Made by a program: the position numbers and the translations under genes | The notes under the pieces: generated by a model | The model's input: the letters and a program-made list of their open reading frames with translations, nothing else | Told to the model about the DNA's origin: nothing | Databases searched by the model: none | Part shown: piece after piece, positions 1 to 9,285 of the stretch | How positions within the stretch are numbered: the stretch's first letter is position 1 | Layout of the letters: each line of letters starts with the position of its first letter | Source: Conoideocrella luteorostrata | Lineage: Eukaryota > Ascomycota > Sordariomycetes > Hypocreales > Clavicipitaceae | Assembly: GCA_032433595.1 (NCBI GenBank) | Contig: JASWJB010000538.1 | Coordinates: forward strand, 1-18,398 | Direction of reading: 5' to 3' | DNA length: 18,398 bases

Positions 1-916
1 GCCAACGCCTGAACAAAAAGAAGATGGAGAAATGTTGGTGGGCGACGAAATGCCAACGGCAAACACGCATCATCGAACCATTGATCCTCCAACACTTCGG
101 TCAGCAGCGTGGCGGCTTCGGCAGTAACATGTGCTTCGTTGTTTCGACGCTTGCTTGGGAAATGAAAAAATACTCGACCCTTTGGTTTGCAGCCGCAGGG
201 TCGCAATCAGTGGGCCGTTCATTGGCTGCACGCTGACGTCCGCATCGCTCATACGGGGTCTGATTGGCTTGCGTCCTGCAAACTGGTCCAATGCGGCCGA
301 CAGACACAAGCTCCCGGCTGAATAGCACCCAACAAAGACAGCGCCAGCAGTGGAATGAGTCCGTCGAGCACCAACCTGCGAGGCTATTTGCCGACCTCTG
401 ACATATTACAATGCACTCAACTTTGTAGTATTTCGCTGGCGTGGCATGGTGGAGAAGAAGCCGGCAATCGCCGTCAGAACAGCCCACAAAGCACGAGCAA
501 CAAAGACCGGCTACATCAGCCTGACATGGGAGATCCTGGCCTGGAAACTTTCGCAAGCACCAGCACGGCGTCCCGGGCTGCTGGTCTGGGAAACTTGACG
601 CAAACAAGCAAGCCGCAGCCTCGAGACTTTGGAGGGGCTGCTGGGTGGGGTATCGTCCGGCTCCGGATCTCTGCCGGGGCAAACCTCGTGCTCGCCAAAT
701 GTCAGCAGCACCCGACTCAGTGGCTGCGATGCCCTTTCTGCAGCGCCAAAAATTTGGTGCCAGATGGGATGGAGCTTGAGCCCACAGCGCTACCGTCGGC
801 TCCACCGGGCCTTTGGTCCGTCACTTTAGGTGCTGCTCGCTGCTTTGGTCGGCGTTCCAGTGGCAAGGCACAAGACGTTGGCGGCTTCTCAGCGGCTTCG
901 GAAGCGGCATGGCATG
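1..916. other. Intergenic DNA upstream of GLT1, no supported gene
   Basis: I find no gene I can defend here. A 232-codon ATG-initiated frame runs on the + strand (355-1053), and a long frame without an ATG start opposes it on the - strand (101-805). Neither resembles a family I know, and two overlapping antisense frames in a moderately GC-rich stretch are what chance gives. Three CCAAT boxes (221-225 and 263-267 on the - strand, 288-292 on the + strand) lie within 75 bp. They could belong to the promoter of GLT1 or of a gene beyond the left edge. Confidence 0.6.
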
Positions 917-1238
917 ACCTGACACTACCTGACACTGCTGGGACCTCGGGCAGCTCCAAAATTCACTACCGTCAAACTGATTCATCTTCTTTCCCCTGCG
1001 TGGGATCCTTCAATTGCCATTATTTCGCTCATTATCTTACTTCCCGGCTATAGCTAACATTCCACTCCGCTTACCAGATAGATTTATTCCAGAGCAGCCC
1101 TCGGCGCTGCTCTCACCCCATCCGACTACAAGCTACAGCAGCCCCTACAGGCGAATAGCCTTGACGGACCCTGCCCTATACTCTTCCTTCGCCAAAGATC
1201 CAAACACAAAAGTCTTGGACCTGCGAGCTTCGCCTAGC
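917..1238 (+). promoter_or_regulatory. Proximal promoter and 5' leader of GLT1
   Basis: These 322 nt contain no ATG on the + strand; about five would be expected by chance. The last upstream ATGs are at 909 and 914. Pyrimidine-rich stretches near 981-1000 and 1021-1045 resemble fungal transcription start regions. The coding frame stays open back to 1014 but has no ATG, which leaves 1239 as the first usable start. The exact transcription start cannot be read from the sequence. Confidence 0.6.
1032..1081 (+). promoter_or_regulatory. Two GATA-factor (AreA/NIT2-type) core sites
   Basis: TTATCT at 1032-1037 (AGATAA on the - strand) and AGATAG at 1076-1081 both fit the HGATAR consensus of fungal nitrogen-regulatory GATA factors. 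They lie 44 bp apart, 160-210 bp before the GLT1 start codon. Paired sites upstream of a nitrogen-assimilation gene suggest AreA/NIT2 control. Single HGATAR sites are common by chance, and these may fall within the transcribed leader. Confidence 0.4.
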
Positions 1239-4200
1239 ATGGGCTTGCTAGCAGAATTCGACGATCGACACATCGAAGCTGAGCAAGAAACATACCACCC
1301 GTATGAGTATCAGACTGAAAACAATGACTCGTGGGCTGGTGCTTTGCCGGTGAAGCAGGGTCTTTATGACCCGTCGTACGAACGAGATGCTTGTGGAGTT
1401 GGTTTTGCTTGGTGAGTTCCCTCCATAAGTAAATTCACCAGAGAGGTGCAGAATGGTACGAGACCTAACAGCCTTCAATCAGCCACATCAAGGGCAAGCC
1501 TAGCCACAAAATCGTTAGCGATGGTAAGTCTAGTTCAATATGCTTCGTATGGAAAGTGAACCGGCGGCTCTAACTCGTTGACAGCTCGCAACCTCCTCTG
1601 CAACATGACCCATCGTGGAGCCGTGGGATCTGATGCACGAGATGGTGATGGTGCTGGTGTCATGACATCCATTCCTCATCGGTTCTTCATTAAGAACTTT
1701 GAAAAAGAGCAGGACATCAAATTGCCTCCTCTTGGCCAATACGCCGTGGGAAACTTGTTTTTCAAGCCCGACGAAGAGACTCTGGAAGAGTCCCAGAGGC
1801 AGCTGGAAGATGTTGCCGAGTCGTTGGGCCTTCGTGTTCTGGGATGGCGAAGGCCTCCCGTCGACTCGACACTGCTTGGCCCTGCGGCAAAATCTCGCGA
1901 GCCCATCATTGCTCAGCCCTTTGTGGTCCTCGCCTCTGCCTATGGCTCTGGCACCGCTCCGGAAATGACCGATCCGGACAAGTTTGACGAGAGATACTTC
2001 GAGCGACAGCTGTACGTCCTCCGAAAGCGTGCCACGCACACCATTGGTCTCAAGAACTGGTTCTATCTCTGCTCTTTGTCCAACAAGAACATTGTCTACA
2101 AAGGTCAACTGTCTCCAGTCCAGGTCTACTCCTACTATCACGATCTTGTTAATGCCGACTATGAAGCTCATTTCGCCCTTGTCCATTCTCGTTTCTCTAC
2201 AAACACTTTCCCGTCGTGGGACAGAGCACAGCCTCTGCGATGGGCTGCCCACAACGGTGAAATCAACACTTTGCGAGGCAACAAGAACTGGATGCGCGCT
2301 CGTGAGGGTGTCATGAACTCTGACATTTTCAAGGAGGAACTCGAGCTCATGTACCCCATTGTCGAAGATGGTGGTTCCGACTCCGCTGCCTTTGACAACG
2401 TTCTCGAGCTTCTGACTATTAATGGTGTACTTTCCTTGCCAGAAGCTGTCATGCTAATGGTTCCTGAGGCTTGGCAAGGCAACGACGCCATGGATCCGAA
2501 GAAGGCTGCTTTCTACGAGTGGGCAGCGTGCCAGATGGAGCCGTGGGATGGCCCTGCTCTGTTCACGTTTGCTGATGGCCGATACTGTGGTGCAAACTTG
2601 GACCGAAATGGCCTTCGGCCCTGTCGGTTCTATGTTATGGATGACGACCGCATCATTTGCGCCTCTGAAGTCGGTACCATCCCTGTTGAGCCGGAAACCG
2701 TTATCCAGAAGGGTCGACTGCAACCTGGCAGAATGCTTCTGGTTGACACCAAGGCCGGCCGTATCATCGACGATAAGGAACTGAAAACTGCCGTTGCTAA
2801 TCGCTACGACTTCCGCTCTTGGCTCAACCAGGAACTTCTGACCATGCCCCAAGTTCTGGAAAAGCTCGAGGCAACCTTGGACCTCGCCGCCAAACCGGAT
2901 GCAACGCTTCTTCAGGAAGACCCTTTTCTGTTGTCTTTTGGATACACACACGAACAAGTCAGCTTGCTTCTTGCCCCCATGGCTGCTGATGAAAAGGAAG
3001 CTTTGGGATCTATGGGCAATGATGCTCCTTTGGCTTGTCTAACCGAAGCGCCACGTCTGTTGTACGATTACTTCCGGCAGCTCTTCGCTCAAGTCACCAA
3101 TCCTCCTATTGATCCTATTCGAGAGTCTATTGTCATGTCCCTGGAGTGCTATGTTGGACCTCAAGGCAACCTCCTAGAGATGGATGCCTCTCAATGTGGA
3201 CGTCTCATGCTTCCTAGCCCCATCTTATCCATTCCCGAGTTCAACGCCATCAACAAAATGTCCTCTGTTTATCCCGAGTGGACCGTAAAGACTATTGACC
3301 TTACTTTCCCCAAGTCCCAGGGTGTGCAGGGTTACATCAACCACCTCGATGAAATCTGCAATGAAGCTACGGCTGCCATTGAGGCCCGTGACCGTATTAT
3401 TGTCCTTTCCGATCGTAAAACCTCTGCTGATCGTGTCGCCGTTTCTGCTGCGCTGGCCTCCGGTATGGTGCACCACCACTTGGTCAGTAATAAATGGCGA
3501 TCTATGGCTGCTCTGGTCGTTGAGACTGCCGAAGCTCGTGAGGTTCACCATATGTGTGTTCTCCTTGGTTACGGTTCCGACGCTGTCAACCCGTATCTCG
3601 CTATGGAGTGTGTCCTTAAACTAAACCGAGAACGTTTGATCAAGAAGAAACTTTCCGACGAGGCTCTCATCCGAAACTACATACACTCGTGCGACGGTGG
3701 TATTTTGAAGGTCATGAGCAAAATGGGTATTTCCACGCTTGCCTCCTACAAGGGTGCTCAGATCTTTGAAGCCCTTGGTCTGGACGAAGCTGTTGTGGAG
3801 CGTTGCTTTAGGGGCACCGCTTCTCGTATTCAGGGTCTGACCTTTGATCTCATTGCCGAAGACGCTTTCCGTTTCCATGAGCGCGGTTTCCCATCTCGTT
3901 ATACTGTCGGTATCAAGGCCTTGCCCGAGTCCGGTGAATACCACTGGCGTGATGGCGGTGAACCCCACATCAACAGCCCTGCTGCCATTGCCAACATCCA
4001 GGACGCCGTCCGAAACAAGAATGATAAGTCTTATGAAGCCTACTCGAAGGCGGAATACGAACAAATCAAGAACTGTACTCTTCGTGGTCTCTTGGATTTC
4101 AACTTCGAGGATGCCACTCCGGTTCCCATCGATCAGGTTGAGCCGTGGACTGAGATCGTTCGACGCTTTTGCACTGGTGCTATGTCTTACGGGTCTATTT

Positions 4201-7200
4201 CCATGGAGTCTCACTCTACCCTCGCCGTTGCCATGAACAGACTTGGTGGCAAGTCTAACACGGGTGAAGGCGGTGAAGATCCTGAGCGATCTGAGCGTAT
4301 GCCGAACGGCGATACTATGCGATCTGCCATCAAGCAAGTTGCCTCCGGCCGCTTTGGTGTCACCTCTGCCTACCTCGCAGACTCTGATGAGCTGCAGATT
4401 AAGATGGCCCAGGGCGCCAAGCCTGGTGAGGGCGGTGAGCTTCCCGGACACAAGGTCTCCAAGTCGATCGCTCGTACTCGTCACTCCACCCCTGGTGTCG
4501 GTCTCATCTCACCTCCCCCTCACCACGACATCTACTCCATTGAAGATCTGAAGCAGCTCATTTACGACTTGAAGTGCTCTAGCCCCCGGTCCCGAGTTTC
4601 CGTCAAGCTCGTCTCTGAAGTCGGTGTGGGTATTGTCGCCTCTGGTGTTGCTAAGGCCAAGGCTGACCATATTCTCATCTCTGGTCATGATGGTGGTACC
4701 GGTGCCTCTCGATGGACTGGTATCAAGTATGCTGGTTTGCCTTGGGAGTTGGGTCTGGCCGAGACCCATCAAACCCTGGTTCTGAACGATCTACGTGGTC
4801 GTGTTGTCGTCCAGACTGACGGACAACTGAGAACTGGACGTGATGTCGCCATTGCCTGTCTACTTGGCGCTGAGGAATGGGGATTTGCTACCGCTCCTCT
4901 TATTGCTATGGGCTGCATCTTCATGCGGAAGTGTCATTTAAACACCTGCCCTGTTGGTATCGCCACGCAAGATCCCGAGTTAAGGAAGAAGTTCCAGGGT
5001 GCTCCCGAGCACGTCATCAACTTCTTCTACTATATTGCCAATGAGCTCCGCGCTATCATGGCCCAGCTTGGTTTCCGAACCATCAATGAGATGGTTGGCC
5101 ATGTCGAGCTTTTGAAGATGAGGGACGACCTCCGAACACACAAGACTGCTAATATTGACCTGTCGCTGCTGCTCACTCCTGCTCACAAACTTCGACCAGG
5201 CGTGGCTACATTCAACGTCCGCAAGCAGGACCACAAACTTTATGTCCGCCTGGACAATAAACTCATCTCGGAAGCCGAATTGACTTTGGACAAAGGTCTT
5301 CCCTCCAGAATTGAGTGTGATATTGTCAACACTGACCGAGCCATGGGTACGTCATTATCTTACCAGATCTCCAAGCGATATGGCGAGGTCGGTCTGCCCT
5401 TAGACACTGTACACGTCAATATTAAAGGGTCTGCTGGTCAATCTTTTGGCGCCTTTCTTGCCCCTGGTGTCACCCTGGAACTGGAGGGTGATTCCAACGA
5501 CTATGTCGGTAAGGGTCTCTCTGGTGGTCGCCTGATTGTCTATCCGCCCAGATCGGCAGTTTTCAAGGCTGAAGAGAACATTCTTATTGGCAACGTTTGT
5601 CTCTACGGTGCCACTACCGGTACTTGCTTCTTCCGCGGTATTGCTGCTGAGCGTTTCGCCGTTCGTAACTCCGGTGCTACCGCTGTTGTTGAAGGTGTTG
5701 GTGACCACGGCTGTGAGTATATGACGGGCGGTCGAATCATCATTTTGGGGCGAACTGGACGCAACTTTGCTGCCGGTATGTCTGGTGGTATCGCCTATGT
5801 GCTTGACATTCATAACGACTTCCACTCAAAGCTCAACACGGAAATGGTTGAAGCCGGGCCAATCACTGACCCTGCTGAGATTGCGTTCGTTCGTGGACTC
5901 ATCGAGGATCATCACCACTACACTGGATCTGAGCTTGCGGCTCGCATCCTGGTCGACTTCAATCGCGCCCTCCCTCGCTTTGTCAAAGTTCTCCCTGTCG
6001 ATTACAAGCGGGTACTGGAGGAGGAGGCTGCTAAAGCTGCCGAGGCAAAGCGCGCCGAGTATAACCTTCCTATCGTGTCGGGGGTGAAGCACAAGAAGGA
6101 AGAAAAGGCTGCTAAGCTGCAGGACTTGGAAGAGGCTATTGGGGATTCCAAGGTTGAGAAAAAGAGGGCTCTGGTGCTGGACAAAACCAAGGGTTTCATG
6201 AAGTACGCCCGTCGTTCTGAAAAGTATCGTGCTGCCTCCTCCCGTACCAAGGACTGGGCCGAACTTAGCTCTCGCTTAGATGAAGATGAGCTCAAGTACC
6301 AATCTGCTCGTTGCATGGACTGTGGCGTTCCCTTCTGCCAGTCCGAGACTGGTTGCCCAATTTCTAACATCATCCCCAAATGGAACGAGCTGGTCTTTCA
6401 AAATCAATGGAAGGATGCTCTCAACCGTCTTCTCATGACCAACAACTTTCCAGAGTTCACTGGCCGTGTGTGCCCAGCGCCATGCGAAGGTGCATGCGTT
6501 CTCGGCATCAACGAAGATCCTGTCGGCATCAAGTCTATTGAGTGTGCCATTATTGATCGTGGTTTCGAAAAGGGATGGATGGTCCCTTGCCCTCCTGAAG
6601 TCCGTACTGGCAAGAACATTGCTATCATTGGCTCTGGGCCAGCTGGCCTTGCTGCAGCCGACCAGCTTAACCGAGCTGGCCACAGTGTCACTCTTTACGA
6701 GCGTGCTGATCGTCTGGGTGGCCTGCTGATGTATGGTATTCCCAATATGAAGCTTGACAAGCGAATTGTCAAGCGTCGCACCGACTTTATGGCAGCTGAG
6801 GGCATCAAGTTCCAGACCGGTGTTGCCATTGGCGAGGAGGGCCAACCGTCTCTAGCTGACCTTCGGGCCAAAAATGACGCTGTCGTCATTGCCACCGGCG
6901 CTACCGTTGCTCGTGACTTGCCAATCAAGAACCGTGAGCTCAGTGGGATCCACTATGCCATGGAGTTCTTGCACAAGAACACCAAGTCTCTCTTGGACTC
7001 TGAGCTTGGAGACAATGCCTATATCTCCGCCAAAGACAAACACGTTGTTGTCATCGGCGGTGGTGATACCGGCAATGACTGCATCGGTACTTCAGTTCGT
7101 CACGGTGCCAAGTCCGTCACCAACTTTGAGCTGTTGCCTCAACCTCCTCCTGAACGAGCCAGTGACAATCCTTGGCCACAGTGGCCACGTATCTATCGTG

Positions 7201-7769
7201 TTGACTACGGCCATACTGAGGTTCGCCAGCATACTGGTAAAGACCCTCGTGAGTATTGCATCATGTCTGAGGAGTTCGTCGATGATGGCAGCGGTAAAGT
7301 CAAGGGTATCAGCACCATTCGTGTTGAGTGGACCAAGTCTCCCAGCGGTGGTTGGGATATGAAGAAAATCGAAGGCTCACAGCAGTTCTTCCCTGCGGAC
7401 CTCGTCCTCTTGGCCATGGGTTTCTTGGGTCCTGAGGCCCGTGTCCTGGGTGACGAGATAGAGAAGGATGCCCGCAAGAACGTCAAGACCCCCCCTGGCA
7501 AATATTGCACCAACGTAGAGGGAGTGTTTGCTGCTGGTGATGCTCGTCGTGGACAGTCTCTCATTGTCTGGTAAGCTCATCGCGTATATTTGAACTCCCT
7601 GTCCGGGACTATAAGCTAATATATTTACTACAGGGGCATTAACGAAGGTCGTATGGCTGCTCGTGAGGTTGACTTGTACCTCGAGAAGAGCTCAAACCTC
7701 CCCGTCACGGGTGGTATTGTCAAGCGCACAGCCCAAGAAATCCTTGGCCTTGTTACCGAAGTGAAATAA
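1239..7769 (+). CDS. GLT1: Glutamate synthase (GOGAT), fused large + small subunit, 2111 aa
   Basis: Joins 1239-1411, 1483-1523, 1585-7570 and 7634-7769. The enzyme makes two glutamates from glutamine and 2-oxoglutarate using NAD(P)H (NADH in characterised fungal enzymes), and works with glutamine synthetase in ammonium assimilation. The N-terminal propeptide is followed by the type-2 glutamine amidotransferase nucleophile Cys52 in DACGVGF, with HNGEINT at about 294-300. Next come the central domain (about 480-770) and the FMN/TIM-barrel synthase domain (about 860-1240). That domain ends with 3Fe-4S cysteines C1182, C1188 and C1193, in the same spacing as bacterial GltB. The GXGXG beta-helix follows (from about 1353), then a charged Lys/Glu-rich linker (about 1540-1610). 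The GltD-like half has 4Fe-4S cysteines from C1648/C1651, an FAD motif GSGPAG (1754-1759) and a nucleotide motif GGGDTG (1896-1901). Splicing restores the family sequence GFACHIKGK and VWGINEG across junctions. The ATG at 1239 has A at -3 and G at +4. Length fits the family; no damage seen. Confidence 0.97.
1412..1482 (+). other. GLT1 intron 1 (71 nt, phase 2)
   Basis: Donor GTGAGT at 1412, branch-like CTAAC at 1465-1469, acceptor CAG ending at 1482. Joining TG to C makes Cys58 and gives the conserved run GFACHIKGK. Confidence 0.93.
1524..1584 (+). other. GLT1 intron 2 (61 nt, phase 1)
   Basis: Donor GTAAGT at 1524, branch-like CTAAC at 1570-1574, acceptor ACAG ending at 1584. The join gives HKIVSDARNLLCNMTHRG, the expected amidotransferase sequence. 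Exon 2 is a 41-nt mini-exon. Confidence 0.94.
7571..7633 (+). other. GLT1 intron 3 (63 nt, phase 2)
   Basis: Donor GTAAGC at 7571, branch-like CTAAT at 7616-7620, acceptor ACAG ending at 7633. Without splicing the frame stops at 7572-7574. With splicing it continues as VWGINEGRMAAREVD, the C-terminal sequence expected of the NAD(P)H-binding half. Confidence 0.95.
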
Positions 7770-7957
7770 AGCAAGTGAAGGGTTTATTTTTTGGCGTTTC
7801 TGGGGATATCAAGAATTTACGTCCTTCTAGTTTGTTTGTTACTTTTACTCTAAACGATACCAGCAGTATGCGGAAGGCTTTTAACGTATGGGATTTCAGG
7901 TTTAGATTGATGAAGGAACAAAGTATTTAGCTGATAGCATGATGATTGTTAGTTTCA

Positions 7958-7963
7958 AATAAA
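7958..7963 (+). terminator. Candidate poly(A) signal of GLT1
   Basis: AATAAA lies 189 nt after the GLT1 stop codon, in T/A-rich DNA. It is the only canonical hexamer I see in the first 200 nt of the 3' region. Fungal poly(A) signals are degenerate, so the actual cleavage site is not certain. Confidence 0.45.
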
Positions 7964-8054
7964 TACTATCAACATTGTGCTCTACCGACGCCACGGTCTA
8001 ATTATGCGCCGCTTTAGAACATAAGATATATCTATAAGAGGAAAAAAAACCCCC

Positions 8055-8121
8055 AAAAAAAATTTTTTTTAAAGAAAAAAAAAAAAAGTACAAAAAAAAT
8101 TTATTTAAAGAAAAAAAAAGT
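8055..8121. repeat. Imperfect direct repeat of an A/T block
   Basis: Two related units follow one another. Unit 1 (8055-8089) is A8 T8 AAAG A13 GT. Unit 2 (8092-8121) is A8 TTTATTT AAAG A9 GT. The shared order (A-run, T-run, AAAG, A-run, GT) suggests a duplicated block rather than plain homopolymer drift. The A8T8 arms could fold back on each other. Such rigid A/T tracts usually exclude nucleosomes; any effect here is inference. Confidence 0.7.
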
Positions 8122-8708
8122 TAAGTCAATAAGAGAAGATAAAATATAAGGCGCTGCGGCGGCGTTGGAAGTAAATGTAAGGTGTAAGGGCCGCAAGCAT
8201 ATGTTACGTTAACAATTAGCTTCTGCTAACTGTGAGCGGCACTTTGTGGAAGACAGCTCTGTGTTCGTGTTCATGTTCATGCTGCCGTTTGCAGAGTCAG
8301 AGAACGGCACAGTTGTGGCGCTAGTTCTGCCCCGCCCGGCAGCCGCAGCCACAGCCCGGAACTGCTGCCTCAAACCAACGGAGTCTCTAGGTGGTAGCTC
8401 CTGTCTCACCAGACGGCCAAGCTCTGGCTATTGCCAGGTCGAGCGGTACAGCGATAGTACTTGGTGTTTTCTAGCCTAGGAAGGAGTGGGAGGGTGAGAT
8501 GAACGTCATTGCTAGTATCATCAACGGATATTGTTGGGACCTTGTTAAGGATAGCCTGCGTCACAGAGATATCTACGCTGTCTGATTAGATGAAGTTGAG
8601 ACGATTTCGAATTTCTATTATGTACAAGGCATAAAGGCTCAACGTAGCACGCCAGTTGTGCAAATACAGCTGGCGCTGGTGCAGCTGCAAGAGATGATCC
8701 CTGGGAGG

Positions 8709-8714
8709 CACGTG
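8709..8714 (+). promoter_or_regulatory. CACGTG E-box, candidate Pho4/NUC-1 site
   Basis: The palindromic CACGTG, followed by CG, lies 572 bp upstream of the VTC start codon. In yeast and Neurospora the bHLH activators Pho4 and NUC-1 bind this core upstream of phosphate-responsive genes, and yeast VTC genes are in the PHO regulon. It is the only CACGTG I notice in the window. Other bHLH factors also bind this core, so the assignment is inference. Confidence 0.4.
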
Positions 8715-8927
8715 CGAAATTCCTAACGTTGATAGGGCAATTGGCCGCAAAAGGATGGCTACCGAGTGGCTCGTGACCCCCCTGTGCCCCTCCTGGCGAC
8801 ATGGCAACACACCCCAGCAAGAGCTCTGCTGGTGGCTGGTGGGGCACTTTCCTGCTTCAACCATTGAAGTTGACTTTTGTGTCGGCTTCCTTCTCCAACA
8901 GTACCGAGCAGCAAGCAGACATTGATG

Positions 8928-9285
8928 GGGACATCCAGCTTTCTACTCGGGCTACTAACGTTCGCTGGTGTTTGTACAAGTGACTTTTAGGGTGTAAAAT
9001 TCTCGCGTGGCTCGGTGTAGAGGCTGGTAGCTGGCCTATTGAATTTTTTCTTTCTCATCTTTCTCATCTCTTTTCTACGTCCTAGATACCATTTGCCATT
9101 GTCCCTGTCCCCTTCTGCTCGGCCTCGTTGCTGGTAGCGGTCCGATTGACACCGGCTTGGAGAGTCGATCCCATTTACCACGCAGCGGATTGGTAGCACG
9201 TCTGCTCCGTTACCGTGTGATTTGTTACTCTCCGCCTCGTGTCTCTTCGATTGCCGAACGACCATCCTGATCCAAAGCCCTTAAT
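8928..9285 (+). promoter_or_regulatory. Core promoter and 5' leader of the VTC gene
   Basis: There is no ATG on the + strand over 358 nt before the start codon. A strong pyrimidine tract at 9046-9076 (repeated TTTCTCATC) is typical of fungal transcription start regions. The start is most likely at or just downstream of that tract, giving a leader of roughly 200 nt. Confidence 0.55.

Larger units (their letters stand above)
7770..8927. other. GLT1 3' region and distal VTC promoter, no gene seen
   Basis: No coding region can be supported. The stretch holds the GLT1 3' UTR, the A/T-rich repeat at 8055-8121 and a CACGTG box at 8709-8714. It also holds a short hexamer run near 8265-8284 (GTTCGT followed by two GTTCAT). 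Frames of up to 100 codons on either strand resemble no known protein. Confidence 0.6.

Noticed and set aside
101..805. 234-codon frame on the - strand
   Set aside because: It begins with GTG rather than ATG, overlaps another long frame, and resembles no protein.
1014..1238. N-terminal extension of glutamate synthase by 75 residues
   Set aside because: The frame is open, but its first codon is TTG and there is no ATG before 1239. The protein starting at 1239 already has the expected propeptide length.
3621..4484. 287-codon frame on the - strand inside GLT1
   Set aside because: It is an antisense shadow of the conserved glutamate synthase exon, as are several others along 1585-7570.
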